Source of the DNA: Crossaster papposus
Taxonomy: Eukaryota > Echinodermata > Asteroidea > Velatida > Solasteridae
Direction of reading: 5' to 3'
Length of the DNA stretch: 64,000 bases
Assembly: GCA_037893245.1 (NCBI GenBank)
Contig: JBAIAA010000258.1
Coordinates: forward strand, 620,001-684,000
The translations under genes and the position numbers were made by a program. Below the pieces are notes generated by a model. It saw nothing but the letters and a program-made list of their open reading frames with translations, was not told the origin of the DNA and ran no database searches. Positions 1 through 12,060 of the stretch are shown one piece after another; the first letter of the stretch is position 1; each line of letters begins with the position of its first letter.

Positions 1-891
1 TGTATGGCATTCAAATATATGGTATTCAAATAAAGCTTCAGTTCAGTGCCACTGAAAAAAAGAAATTGTTAAAATGTTGGGCCTAACTGGTGTTCTAAGG
101 AGCATAAATACACGGCGGGTCTTTTCAAGTGCAGGAAAGGAAATCTAGTTTTATGATTGGCCATTTTTTATTAAGTATTTCCCCGCAAATCACTAACTAT
201 CTGTTGTCTTTCCTCCATGGTATAGCTAATTACGTTAGTCTTACGCGAGAGCTCGGAAGCCATATTGACAAATTTCCGAAAAACGCCCTCTTCGGTTGAT
301 TTTCGTCATTTCATGACAGAGGTTAATGAACAACAGATTTAGCATGGTTGCCGGCCATTAACAAACAATGCCGTCCAAAGTGTATTTTCACACTTTGGCT
401 GGCCTACTAATTAACCGTAAGCAAAACGGTTCTGAATATTGTAGCAGAAAACCATGCCCACCTGTCGCTTGCGCGCTTGGAGCTTTATAATTGTGACGTC
501 GCTGATTTAACCAACGTTTTACTTTGTGGTTAAACATGATTTTTCTGTGCTTACTGTTAACATTAACAGTCTTTGTGAAAACGACGAAGGTTGTGTTAAG
601 CACAACATATGTTGTTAGGCAGCTCTAAGAAATTAGGCTTTGGTGTCACATTAAATCTGAACCCCTGGGAAATGTAACGGTCTCCTATCAGCCTCACAGT
701 CACATGCAGTGAGTTTTCATTGTTTACGTTGCTGAGCAAAGCGCAACAAGGTCGAGTCAACATTTCACATCACACCTTCCTCATAGGCCATAACAGCCAC
801 ATTTGAGGACAATGCATTTGCAAGTTCTTTGCATTCGTTGTACAAAATATGCCCTTCAAGATGGCTGATATGCATAAAGTCTATTAATTAC
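1..891. other. Presumed intron and flank of the OATP gene; no gene seen
   Basis: I see no supportable coding region, RNA gene or mobile element here. Because the OATP exon just to the right ends at a canonical splice donor on the minus strand, this stretch is most simply the start of that gene's first coding intron. Short open frames show no family motif. Confidence 0.5.
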
Positions 892-1422
892 CTGGCCACT
901 TGAGGGCACGGCATCGTACTTGCCGAACACGAACTGCGGCAGGGCGTTTAGAAACGTTCCCAGCGCCAGGACCGCGGTACCAGCGCCGATCCAGCGCGGG
1001 CGGCAGGTGCCGCGGCGCCCGCCGAAGTACGAGATGAATGGCAGGGCGACCATGCTGCCGGCGCTGTAGGCTGTGACCAGCACGCCCAGGTTAGACGCCG
1101 ACAGGCGGTAGCGGGTTTCGATGGTGGTAGTGATGCCCGTGGAGGCTCCCAAGGAGACGGCGTCTCCGAAGATGACAAGGCAGATGCAGACGAGGAAGAA
1201 CACCGGAGACAAAAGCCTCCTAGCCCACCGGGGCCTCCAGAAGCAGCAGACGGTGTAATTCGTCGCCTTGTCCCCGTCGTCGTGGTACCCAACATCAGAC
1301 GATTTATCCAAGGAAGCCGATGACGACTTTGTCAACCGGGCCATCCCCAGGGCATCTCCATCCATCTTGTCGTCGTTGGGGTTGTTGTTTTCTTCATCTC
1401 GTTTAACTCTGGAAGTTTCCAT
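892..1422 (-). CDS. Solute carrier organic anion transporter (SLCO/OATP) family, first coding exon
   Basis: OATPs are 12-helix plasma-membrane carriers for bile salts, steroid conjugates, hormones and drugs. The exon starts at an ATG (1420-1422) and encodes about 177 residues: a charged, Ser-rich cytoplasmic N-terminus, then the family signature around the first two helices (RWARRLL, a hydrophobic stretch FFLVCICLVIF, then ISYFGGRRG and PRWIGAG). The ISYFGGR/PRW pattern between helices 2 and 3 is typical of OATPs. The exon ends after SSGQ at a minus-strand CAG|GTAATT donor, so reading past 892 is intron. Downstream exons lie outside the window. No lesion is visible and it looks like a functional host gene. 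Which OATP subfamily it belongs to cannot be told from this exon. Confidence 0.85.
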
Positions 1423-1593
1423 TTTTCTCCAATTCTTAGATTATAAAATCCTAAAGGATACAAGTAAAATGCAATTTTTTCCATGAACTATTGTTGTTGA
1501 AGGCAAACTATATTCTCTCAGTTTCAGTGATTTTGACCATTCGATTTGCACAGGATTGTTGTAACAACACACTTTGGTTTAACTTGGGATTAA

Positions 1594-2440
1594 CTCGACC
1601 ACGGCTCGACCACGGCTCGACCACGGCTCGACCACGGCTCGACCACGGCTCGACCACGGCTCGACCACGGCTCGACCACGGCTCGACCACGGCTCGACCA
1701 CGGCTCGACCACGGCTCGACCACGGCTCGACCACGGCTCGACCACGGCTCGACCACGGCTCGACCACGGCTCGACCACGGCTCGACCACGGCTCGACCAC
1801 GGCTCGACCACGGCTCGACCACGGCTCGACCACGGCTCGACCACGGCTCGACCACGGCTCGACCACGGCTCGACCACGGCTCGACCACGGCTCGACCACG
1901 GCTCGACCACGGCTCGACCACGGCTCGACCACGGCTCGACCACGGCTCGACCACGGCTCGACCACGGCTCGACCACGGCTCGACCACGGCTCGACCACGG
2001 CTCGACCACGGCTCGACCACGGCTCGACCACGGCTCGACCACGGCTCGACCACGGCTCGACCACGGCTCGACCACGGCTCGACCACGGCTCGACCACGGC
2101 TCGACCACGGCTCGACCACGGCTCGACCACGGCTCGACCACGGCTCGACCACGGCTCGACCACGGCTCGACCACGGCTCGACCACGGCTCGACCACGGCT
2201 CGACCACGGCTCGACCACGGCTCGACCACGGCTCGACCACGGCTCGACCACGGCTCGACCACGGCTCGACCACGGCTCGACCACGGCTCGACCACGGCTC
2301 GACCACGGCTCGACCACGGCTCGACCACGGCTCGACCACGGCTCGACCACGGCTCGACCACGGCTCGACCACGGCTCGACCACGGCTCGACCACGGCTCG
2401 ACCACGGCTCGACCACGGCTCGACCACGGCTCGACCACGG
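1594..2440. repeat. 77 perfect tandem copies of an 11-bp unit (CTCGACCACGG)
   Basis: The 847-base block is exactly 77 x 11 bases, and I see no variant unit. The unit is 73 percent G+C with two CpGs, in AT-rich surroundings. Eleven is not a multiple of three and the unit contains no stop triplet on either strand, so all six frames are open through the block and give an 11-residue repeat. Long open frames here are by-products of the repeat. It lies about 170 bases upstream of the OATP start codon, in the likely promoter or 5' UTR region. Confidence 0.97.
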
Positions 2441-3440
2441 GGGGCAAGAGGGGTGTACCTGCATGACATGCCACGATATAAAAAGGCCATGTGTATTAAC
2501 AGTGTTCAGTGGGGTGTAAAAAACTCCCCCAGGGTGTACAAGTATATCAATCTGCTGCACGGGGTCAAGAAGCAGGGGGAGGGGTCAAGAAGAAGGTGGT
2601 CAAGAAGGGGGGTGTCATGTGATATGTAGGGAGTTGGAAATAGTGTGACGTCTTCAGCCGGGAACACCTGATGAATGTGCAGGCAGAATTCGTGCTTGAA
2701 TCATTTCCACGCGCGGTCGGCGCGGCACACGAAGCTTAAAGAAAATGCCCCTTTATATTGATATCATGGATGGTTTAGAGTAGACAAGTTATTTTGCCAA
2801 GTGTTTGTGTGATTTCTATAGTTTATTTCCCATTGCGGGGGGATGATTTTATCATAACGGTAAAGTATTGAGAGCTTTAAACTTTAGTGCAAATCTTGAA
2901 GGATACCTCTCTCGTGTGTATAGACGGCAAAAGGTTTAACATATTGGCCGAATTTCGTGTCAATCTGAATATGCTTTTTGTTTTTATGGGCCCCATAAGA
3001 TTAAAGAAGTCGGCTGCATCTGACGCCTGTCAACTGTTAGTCTTGATTCAAAACGAACTCGCCTTAATGCGCCCAAATGCGTTCTCCCTCCACCAGCGCC
3101 GTCGTGTCCGACCTGCTCGGCGGTTTTTTATGTGGTTTTGTTTTTCCTTATTTTAATTCTTTTTGTAACTTAAACATCAGACACTTAAAAAATAGTGAGG
3201 CTGAAGACAAGCTGTGTAGGACAATAGCTTCGATTGTTCACTGTTCTTTTATTCAGAAAAGAGGGCAACCGAGTTTTAATTAATTCGTCTTTGACTAGGT
3301 GGGTTGTTAGTGATAAAAAATGTCACTAAATTACTATTAATATTGCCAAAATTAATTTACATAGTCTACAGATATAAACTAATATTTACTTCTTTTTCGC
3401 TTTTACTATGGATTACCAAATTCACAATTAGTTAAACTTT
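2441..3440. other. No gene seen
   Basis: A short G-rich patch with four degenerate GGTCAAGAAG repeats lies near 2562-2612. Otherwise nothing recognisable is present. Confidence 0.5.
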
Positions 3441-3441
3441 A

Positions 3442-3840
3442 GCGAGTTCAGAATGCTGCAGCAAGGCTCGTTTGTGGCAAACCATCATGGAACCATGTTA
3501 GACCGTACTCTATCACTAGTATCAGTTGCATTGGTTGCCTATACAATTTCGTATTCATTTTAAAATCCTTCTGTTAACCTTCAAAGCTATTCATGATCTT
3601 GCTCCCAGATATAAATATTGTAGATTAGGGTGAAAATAAGAGCCCGATCAAACTATTCCCTACGGTCCAATATGTGGTTGCTTTTAGATTATCCACTTGG
3701 GAATATGCTTAAAAAACTATAGGTGACCGTGCATTTGCACAAGCTGCTCCAAGCTTATGCTACCACATGAGGTTCAGTCGGTTTAGTCCCTTTTGGTTTT
3801 TGAGAAAAAGAATAAGACTTGTTTTTTTACAGAGGCATTC
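3442..3840 (+). pseudogene. Relic of a LINE reverse transcriptase C-terminus (CR1/L2-like)
   Basis: Translated across several frames, this stretch shows the C-terminal landmarks of CR1/L2-group ORF2 proteins: QNAAARLV near 3450, a degraded W-L-P step, a KAIHDLAP-like step near 3590, and GDRAFAQAAPSL near 3722-3760. The intact LINEs at 15.3-20.3 kb in this window have the same landmarks in the same order. Stops and frameshifts make it a dead 5'-truncated copy. Confidence 0.75.
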
Positions 3841-4063
3841 GTGTAAAATTTTATTATTGTTTATTTTACCTTTTGGTTTCAATTTCGTAATCATTGATTA
3901 ATATAACTTTTTAAAATTATTAATATGTTTATATTATTAGACTAATGTTTTCTTTTAATTAGTATTTTATAAGATTTTTACAATTTGTAGGGCTTGTAAT
4001 GCGCATTAGAACATGTTATAGTATCTGCGCAAAATCAATACAATTATTTCACTAAATAAACAA

Positions 4064-4273
4064 TTAGGGAGACAAATTGTTTAAGGTAATAAGGAGACAG
4101 TGACACTAAGGGAGACATTTCAGTGTCTCCCTAAGTGTCTATCTACTTTGAAAATATTTGGGTTTAAATAGCATAAATCTCAAAGATTTTAGAGAAAAGA
4201 GTTAGGGTAAATAAGTTAGGACTGTTTTAAGTTTGTGTACATCTCTATGGGATTGTCTTCCTAAGTGTCGGTG
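4064..4273 (+). mobile_element. MITE copy (same family as 33,492-33,750)
   Basis: The ends form an inverted pair (TTAGGGAGACAA at left, TTGTCTTCCTAAG at right). Inside is an AGGGAGACATTTCAGTGTCTCCCT palindrome-like motif, followed by AAATAGCATAAAT and TCTCTATGGGATTGTCT. The copy near 33.5 kb has the same blocks in the same order. No coding capacity is seen, so it is a non-autonomous element of unknown superfamily. Confidence 0.75.
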
Positions 4274-7088
4274 TTTTGTATTATTATTATTATTACTAGC
4301 TATTGTTATTTTTATTTACTATTTTAGACAAATAGTTTGGCAAAGAAAATATACTTTGACCCAGCGGTAGGAAATCAACATGTCCGTTTGCGGTGTGCGT
4401 ATTGCGCTGCCCGCTTGTCGGTTGCGTATCCGTATGCCTACGTAATCTGAAAATACAAGAGTATCACTTTATCTGCACACTTCAATGACGTAAATTCTGA
4501 AATAGAGAGCATGATGTTACAAAAACCATTTTTTTATCAGTTTTTACTAACTTCGACCAAGAGAACATTTTACGAAATAAGCTTTTAATACTAGTTTAAA
4601 TACTATTCATTACTCGTTGAACATTTATATTAATACACGTTGTTTTTTGATAACCAATGTTTCCACATATCACGCGGTCTGCGTTTTACATACGACGAGC
4701 ACATCGATTTATGCGATATATAATAAAGGACTTTAAAAAAATACAAAACAATTAAAATACAATACAAATATTTACATTAGACCTATTTAAGTTTTAAAAG
4801 GATGCCAACTTTAGTAAAACAAAATATTACAATTACAAAATATTAAACGTGAAGATCAATAATTAAATTTACTTTAAGCCCGAGTATAAAACCAAGTTAT
4901 GAACAATAAAAAAACATGTATAAACTATTACCCAATAATTGAAAAACCTGCTTTACAAGAATACAAGAATAAATACTATATGACAATAAAGTAGGAATAA
5001 TAATAATGACGTGATTAACGATTATACGAGAATAAAAACAGTTTACAAATAAAATGAAAAGAAAATACCAGGCCTGTAATTAACAACATAAAACACACTG
5101 ACCTACATAAAGAAGAGATTCAACAAATTACACGAAATAAGGGTATTAACAAGTAATTTTAAAATTAAAAGTTAAACAATAGCATTTAAACAACAATAAA
5201 CAGTACACTAAAAACTACAGCGCGGAAGTTAAATTTGATGAAATTGTATAGGGAAACCAGTTGCGATTCAAGCGCAGAAATCAGGAGTTTGCTTTGTCAC
5301 ACAAGGGCGTTTTTCTACGGAGGGCGTTTTTTTCTGCGGAGGGCGGAGCTATAACTATCTGACGTTTGTGGTTTTCAAACGTTTCAAATCAAGACTAAAC
5401 AACACACAGGATCTAACCTTGACAACAGGAAAGAGGATTTGTGCGGCGCTAGCGTAACATCACGTTTTTTTGTGTACTTCTCCCAGTCTTATATTATTCA
5501 ATTACACCAGCGAATTCGGCTAGGAAACGGTCGCGTTTAAACAAGCGTATCTCCCGAACCGCTCAATAAATTTGGGAAATCCAAGTAGTTTTAGAATAAT
5601 GTGATATATAAAATATACTCTGTATGTGTTATTTTATCAGTAATAAAATTCTGATCGTTTTCCCAAGTACGACAGGGTCAAATTTGGTAAATATTGCTAA
5701 AATACTATCTTGTTGGTTATCAAAAGACGATATAATCTTGGTATCATTTTTTTCTTCTAGAAAGATTCTCCATCAATAATTAGTATAATTGTTTTGGCCT
5801 CGGGGTAGTGGAAGTATGAATACCCGTTTTGGGGGTTGTTCTGCTTAGTGCTGTGTGCTACAATACACAAATATATATAGGACTGGCATTTCAAAGCGTG
5901 AACGCGGTGTCGCGGATAAAATGGGCCGTGTAAACATTCCACCAACCCATACCCACCCACCAAAATAAGAAGATCCTATGGCCTACCCGACTTTTAGACA
6001 TCTGTCACTTCCTCGGCCTGCACTGTACAGTACATGAAAAGGCCAGTCTCAACCTGGTCTCGGTAAAACATCGCCCAACAATTTACTGCTCCGTGCAACA
6101 TCTCAAATACTATCGAGAACGCCTAGCTACAACAAAGCGTTTACTTACCAGTTAACAGAGGACACAATTGCACGACCACCTCAGTAAACTTCCCCTGTGA
6201 CTATGCACCCCAGTGCATGGCTGGAGCGTACAGCAATAAAACCTGCTTGACACGAATAATCACACTAACTTCCCGGGGTCGAGGTGAACCAATTTCTTTC
6301 ATACTCGTATTACACTTCCCCTCGTCTAGAAATCTATGATCTCCATTGACCTTTGTGAAGGACAACGTCAATGGTTCTTTCATGGAGAATGTTTGTATTT
6401 CTCTACGGTTCTCAGTCAGTCCGCAGCGCACGCGTTAATGAGGTCATATCCCGAACTTTATTTGCAGGGCCGGCGTCGCAAATCGGCCACGAGATTTACG
6501 CGAGTAATTGCGAGAGTTCGACCGCTTTGTTTTCACGAGCTACACGTTGCAAACGTGTGATTCTCCAAGATGGCGTAGTAAGTGGAAAGCGAACGATTTT
6601 CTGAATCGAATGATATAAAATATGACGAGATTCAGTATGTTTTTGGCAGAATTTTGTTCACTCGAAGTTAGGGTATGTTTAGTGTGTTTAGTTTCTGCGC
6701 CCTGACTGGACTAACAAATATTGATCACTACACATCGATAAAGGAAGCAATGATCTGTCGTTTGATATACAATTTAGCCTGTGGCGACATTTTTTTCAGG
6801 TATTTTACGACGATTTTCTTGTGCGCGATTTCAACTTTTTCGGCCATGTCTTTCGGCTTGTACATACCGTCGATCGTACCACGATCTGACCTATCTCGTT
6901 TTTTGTTATTTCGAGAAAAACGCGTTTAAAGTTGGGCTGATTTTGCATCCTTATTTCCCCTATAACAGTAATGTGAATTGACTCAATTTGTATACATATT
7001 AAATTTGGATAGTTAAATTATGACATTAAATTGTTGCCAAGGCAATATCTCATCAGTAATGGGTTGGAAATAAGCGCTAAAGTCATAA
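4274..7088. other. AT-rich non-coding DNA, no gene seen
   Basis: An (ATT)n tract near 4281-4300 and a short GGAGGGCGTTTTT duplication near 5320-5345 are visible. The short open frames here have no recognisable family and no splice or promoter context. Confidence 0.5.
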
Positions 7089-7268
7089 GTCGCTTCGTGA
7101 AATTTTTAATTTCATATTTCAGGCGCGCGAACAGCGACCTATCTATTTAGGTCACTTCGTGAAATTTTTGTTTTCATATTTCAGGCGCGCGAACAGCGAC
7201 CTATCTAGATAGGTCACTTCGTGAAACGAAAATTTTAATTTATTGCCAGACTGACAGCGACCTATCTC
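7089..7268 (+). repeat. Three tandem copies of a 62-bp repeat
   Basis: GTC(G/A)CTTCGTGAAA recurs at 7089, 7151 and 7213. The first two copies continue into a shared GGCGCGCGAACAGCGACCTATCTA block; the third copy diverges in the middle but keeps the GACAGCGACCTATCT end. The repeat has no coding signal. Confidence 0.85.
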
Positions 7269-7906
7269 TTGTGCGCATGCGCGATGCTAGTTCTTTCGAA
7301 ATAAGACCGTCAAGTTCGTATTTTATATGCTTCATTATTTCATTGATATTTTTTCTCGGAATGGACCAGTCTGCTTAAAAAGGTCAAGATACTATACAAT
7401 GATAGCCTCCTAAAATTACATGCGATGATTGTTTTCGCCACTATATTCAATAATTATATCACCTATTAAAATCACCCTTAAGGTGGCATGGCTACCATCA
7501 AAAAAGATCATATTGTTATTATTATTATTATTTTTATTTGGTAGGGTTTGAACAATAATTCGTGGTCCGTGGAAAGGAAGTAAAAAATGATGTCACAAAC
7601 AGAAAAATCGACACTTCGTTTCAATTCCCTCAAAATTGTAATTTTAATAACTTATTATCATGAACATTGAAATCCAATTCATTAGTTTACAACATCAACG
7701 TAAACCCCTTATGCAATTTATGTGAATTTATGTGAATATGCAATTTTCAATTGCATATTCACCCATTTTACAAATTGCAGATAAAAGTGGTGCCAATGTA
7801 CAATTTAAAATTTACATCAACATTATACACCTGTGGACTATAATGTTTAGTATCCAAAGTACTTCACCATTAGCTCTCTTTAATAAAAAGGGAAGATGTT
7901 ATAGAT

Positions 7907-8002
7907 AATGCCCGAGTTACGCGCCATTCGTGGGTAATAATGTCCCGAGGGCGAAGCCCGAGGGACATTATTACCCACGAATGGCGCGTTAACGAGGGCA
8001 TT
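7907..8002. repeat. 96-bp near-perfect palindrome
   Basis: Two arms of about 46 bases, starting AATGCCCGAGTTACGCGCC and ending GGCGCGTTAACGAGGGCATT, match with only a few differences around a central GAA. It sits eight bases from the TTAA-flanked transposon. It is either a foldback element or a recombination product. Confidence 0.9.
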
Positions 8003-8013
8003 GTCTGACTTAA

Positions 8014-8568
8014 CCTCCACCTGGGACGTCACCACCTATTGTCCTACCGCTCCATTATTTTGCACGAATGGAGCGTCTTTGTTCAGAAGACACTTTATAC
8101 TAACCGGTGTAGCGGTTCGTGATATTTTTTTCCAGGAGCTGGGTGGTTCGTGATTAAAATATTCATGAGAAAGAGCAATGGCAACTCGTATACATTAAAT
8201 AACTATAAAGAATTATAAAGAACAGCTTCTTTCACCAACTCGTCAATAGCATAGTTGGTAGAGAGGAGAGCTATGGATCGAAAGGTCTGTGGTTCGAATC
8301 CGACTATCGATAATGTTTGTCTTTTTCTTCGACACATTTTCGTATGGGTTAGTTTAACCATAGAACAAGATTGAAGGGAAAATCGGATTGGAGTACATAG
8401 GTTTCTAAAAAAAATACAACGAAAACCGCTACACTGGTTAGTTTCAGTGACTTCCTCTTTGTTCACTTGCGTTACCTTCCCAAAATAATGGAGAGATATC
8501 GCCTCCAACGCTCCATTCGTTCAAAATAATGGAGCGGTAGGACAATAGGGTGACGTCACGGGTGGAGG
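8014..8568. mobile_element. Non-autonomous TIR transposon flanked by TTAA (piggyBac- or Kolobok-type)
   Basis: The inverted ends start CCTCCACC, run about 65 bases with a few mismatches (they share CTATTGTCCTACCGCTCC), and are flanked on both sides by TTAA (8010-8013 and 8569-8572). TTAA target duplications are known for piggyBac and Kolobok superfamilies. At 555 bases it has no transposase. It contains a tRNA-like segment at 8243-8310. Confidence 0.85.
8243..8310 (+). pseudogene. tRNA-like relic (SINE head or pseudo-tRNA)
   Basis: An A-box-like TAGCATAGTTGGTAGAG and a B-box GGTTCGAATCC are correctly ordered, and seven-base ends (TCAATAG / CTATCGA) pair with one mismatch. At 68 bases it is short, and the T-stem does not pair fully, so it is unlikely to make a functional tRNA. 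Intact pol III boxes could still be transcribed. Confidence 0.6.
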
Positions 8569-8949
8569 TTAAAGTCATGTAACTGCATGTGCCGGTACTT
8601 TATTACGTATACCTTGATCTATTTCTAAATGATGGAATTCTTGCAATTCATTTTTTCTTCATCTGCTCACTTAAAGTAGTTATCACAAAATAAATTCGTT
8701 ATTTTGCAACATCAAGATGAAACTGAAAATATCGTAAATAAATTCATCGTTTATACAACTAAAATTGGTTAAGATACTGATTTGAAGTTGTTAGGAATTA
8801 ATAATACACTTAAATATAGGAGGTCATGTATACGGGGAATACATCAATTGTACTTTAAGTGACAATTTTCACACCATTAGTTAGGCCTTGTGGAATAATC
8901 TCTTGACAGTTGAACATTTAACTGCAAGCACAAAGCAATCACGAATTCT
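8569..8949. other. No gene seen
   Basis: AT-rich DNA without recognisable features. Confidence 0.4.
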
Positions 8950-9365
8950 TCAATGGGGGAGATTTTGGTAGAAGACAATGTGATCTTGATGGTTTATAAC
9001 CGGAGTTGGGCCCTCACACAGACTCATCAGGTCGTTGTATTTACCCTCAGCAAGTTTTGGCGGGCATTTAGCATAGGCTGATGGGGGATATTCCATGTGA
9101 CTAGGAAAAACGTGCCTTGAATTTCTCTCTTCCAAATCAATTGTGTCAAAGTTGTCTTCTAAGTGTGAAAATTTCACCATGATCTTTTTGGGTCGATTTT
9201 TTCGCACTTCAACTTGCATCACCTTTTCCCAATCTACACTCTTACCCTCTGTAGTTGTACGCACTCTCAAAATGTGCATTGTTTGACTGAGTGCATTCCA
9301 ATCACGAATGTCTTGCGTTTGTACTTCTGTGACCTTTCTAGTGAGCCTTTCTAGCACCCGTAATC
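8950..9365 (-). pseudogene. C-terminal fragment of a transposase-like protein (same gene as 12,323-13,275)
   Basis: The fragment contains VTEVQTQDIRDWNALSQ, followed by a basic and acidic stretch (WEKVMQVEVRKNRP, VKFSHL). From memory these match the C-terminal part of a widespread uncharacterised animal protein family whose middle carries an SDxCxxQNxN step and a VDSVHSxIE step. Those middle motifs are present on the same strand at 12.3-12.9 kb, and the two pieces are separated by the TIR-bounded element at 9457-12,319. The fragment starts out of frame near 9360, so the gene is dead. I do not know its biochemical role; an RNase-H-like transposase fold is an inference. Confidence 0.55.
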
Positions 9366-10065
9366 AATGTTGCCAGTTGACAGGGAAGGAACAGATCTCC
9401 AGCGCCCTTTATAGACCATGGGATGAACATGAAATAGGCATTCACATTTTAAGAATTGTGACCCCCCTCTAGAAGCTACCTGATATTTTCCAGAAATACA
9501 AATATGATCCTATTGAATTAGAATATCAGGTTCGCTAGAGAAAAAAAATGCACATTAATTAGGCTTAACCAATTAAAATATCAAGCTTGAAAATAGCGCC
9601 CTCTGTTGGTCACTTCGGGAGAGGTGTGTACAAAACCTATGAGGAATTGAATTGTACACAAACAAATGGCAGGGGGCGATTTGAGCTCGTCTGGACAGAA
9701 ATGACTGCTGTTTTTTTTTCCCGATTTCCTGTATATTCCTTATTTAAAGAAATATTCCTAAACCAAGATTGTTATAGTTTTTTTCATGTTGTCAACAGTT
9801 CTGTTTTTGTTTTCATAGTTTCTTTTCATTTTATCAACTGAATGTTTGTATCTTGCCTGTGTTTCTTTTTGATTTTGGGACTCCCCCCCAAAAAAACCAA
9901 CAACACAAGAACAGAAGAAAAGAAGAAGAAACAGTTATAAGAACAATGACAAATATTTATTATACATTATTGCAAATGTTCACAATATTTATGTGTCGCG
10001 ATAAGTAATTATTTTTGAGGGCAAGACTTTCACTTTTACGACACTGAAAATTAGTGCCATTTTAC

Positions 10066-10592
10066 TTATGTAAATCTTCTCAAGTTTTTTAATTTACATA
10101 CTCCCATAAAACATGCTATGGAATAAGATAAGGCAGGTAAATTAAACCAATTTTCATTGGATGAGCTTCTCCATTCCTGAAATGACAGTTGATAATCTTG
10201 CTGCGCAGTGTCAGCATTTGCTTTTGACTTGTACTCCTTGGCTACTTTGGTGTACTTTGGTAACATGTACGGTGGTATTTTACCTCTATTGCTACTACAT
10301 GTAGATCCCTACCCTGAATATCAAGTAACAGTAGCTCATCCTGCCTAATATTTGCTGCTTTGAGCAATTTAACATCCTGCATTGTTTCGCAATTAACTAG
10401 CCGTTGCACCTTACGCCTGTGCGTGCGTTTTTCTTTGTTAGTATATATCTTTACAAATGATGCACTGAACAGGCAAGACATGTTTTCTGCCAGGAAGTGG
10501 TTGCACGTGTTGGTCAACAGAAGTTAAGGAACGCAGACCAGCTTGAACAAAGGCTCCCAATCTTGTTTGTCTGCCGTTTTCTTCTTCAGCAG
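10066..10592 (-). pseudogene. Exon of a KYHxxCY zinc-finger-like family, frameshifted
   Basis: The exon starts after a minus-strand TTTTTCAG acceptor at 10,593. Its reading begins with an acidic EEENGRQTRLG stretch, then CIICK, then (after a shift of frame near 10,445) VNCETMQDVKLLKAA and VEVKYHRTCY. A further shift near 10,255 leads to KYTKVAKEYKSK. The C..C...KYH..CY order is a putative zinc-binding module seen in many uncharacterised multicopy animal genes. A related relic is at 42.5-43.3 kb. At least two frameshifts make it non-functional. Function unknown. Confidence 0.5.
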
Positions 10593-11171
10593 CTGAAAAA
10601 TAACAACATATTATAAAAGAAATAAACTACAACAAGCTTTAATTTTAACTTGTTATCCATTTATCCACTCCCCCCCAAAAAAAATTACATGTACATGTAC
10701 TTCATCTAAAACCTCTAATGAAAGTGGTTAAGAATACATTTTTGTTGCCTTTAACTACAAAGTAGTATGCATGTTTTTCTATTATTTTATACTATTTTAA
10801 TATTTCCCCCCAATTTTGTTTATGAATCCTCAGTTAATTTAAAGTTAGGATACATCATTGGCAATTGTTTGAATTACAATGTATCAGAAATTGGTAACAA
10901 AAATGGGGGGCAGTTGTTGTCTTTTCTTTCACGATCACCCAAAGACAGGTATTGCATTTTTGGGATATCTAGCGCAATCATCATTATTTACTTTCCAATA
11001 AGTAAGATATTTTCCTAATAATTCAGTAGTAACTATTTTTGATATCTGCAAATGGTGTATCCTTCCTCAAGTCCTGTATTTATATTTGAATCTATTTATA
11101 TTTACATACAAATTACATTATAAAGCAGATGCTATTTTGTGCTGTTTTATTTATATAAGGGATTTTACTAC

Positions 11172-11271
11172 CTTGTTCTATTTCTCTCTGGTCTAACATT
11201 TTTTGTCTGTCTTCAGCCCGTTTGACTTGCAGAAGTGGTGGAGATGATCCCTCGGATTGTCGCTGTGTCTC
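11172..11271 (-). pseudogene. Internal exon of the same minus-strand gene
   Basis: The 100-base exon lies between a minus-strand CTGTAG acceptor and an ACAAG|GTAGTA donor. It encodes ETQRQSEGSSPPLLQVKRAE and a charged tail. It is assigned to the KYHxxCY gene by position and orientation only. Confidence 0.4.
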
Positions 11272-11761
11272 CTACAGAATAATAATTTAAAACTGTTAGT
11301 ACTTAGCCCAATGCTCAACGTAACAGTAAAACACCAAGAACTGGAATTAGTTTCATACTCGGCCACCACCACATTTTATGAACAATAAATAATACATTCC
11401 TAAAAAGGCTTGAAAAAGGAGGTGACATTTATTTCTTTAGCCTTTTAAAAATCTTTTGGGGAGTTTTAATTTATGAAATAAAATGCGGTGGCCAAATACG
11501 GAGTTCTTTCCCAATAGAAAAAAGACACTATTTAGTAAGGCCAAGGGACACTTTGTTGTACACAGGGGTTAAGAACCCAGCATATGTCCCCGCTTTGCAT
11601 AGAATAAATACAAATTAAAAAAATGGCCACTGACTTAAAATTGAACCTTATTACAACAATGATAAGGCCTGTAACATAACATTAACAATAAATTAACCGA
11701 ATATTTGCCATGTTGTCCCATTCCTCCATGGCTGTCCTAGCCACAATATACAAAAACTTAC

Positions 11762-12060
11762 CTTCTTTGGGTACGTCCACGGTCCTGGAAAGCACTTGAA
11801 AGAGCAATGGGGTGGCTGGCGTCTTCACTTCCAAGAGGCACGGCTTGGCCTCTAAATCTAATATAGCTTACCCGGCTTGCCGATGCCGAATACCCTACGT
11901 ACGAATATCGCGTACAACACTCTCTGAATTTAGCCTAGCTCTTCACGCTGAATTGTATTACTTTAGATTTGGAATAAGTTGTGTGCATAGGGCCTACAGC
12001 AATACAAAGGACTTTCGTCGCCTCCCCCTTCAGCTAAATTCGCGTCCGATGAAGACGCCA
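11762..12060 (-). pseudogene. 5' exon region of the same minus-strand gene
   Basis: A minus-strand ATG at 12,058-12,060 in a good context (AAGATGGCG) opens MASSSDANLAEGGGDE. A second frame ends at a GAAG|GTAAGT donor at 11,762. The two are not in a single frame, so either an intron or a lesion separates them. It is a plausible first exon for the element's gene, not certain. Confidence 0.35.

Noticed and set aside
1594..2440. CRISPR-like array
   Set aside because: Units are contiguous and identical, with no spacers, in an animal genome.
1491..2560. Several long open frames on both strands over the 11-bp repeat
   Set aside because: A stop-free unit with length not divisible by three keeps all six frames open; there is no other sign of coding.
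2665..2700. Second hammerhead (CTGATGA near 2669)
   Set aside because: No GAAA partner or stems.
8243..8310. Functional tRNA gene
   Set aside because: Too short, T-stem mispaired, located inside a transposon.
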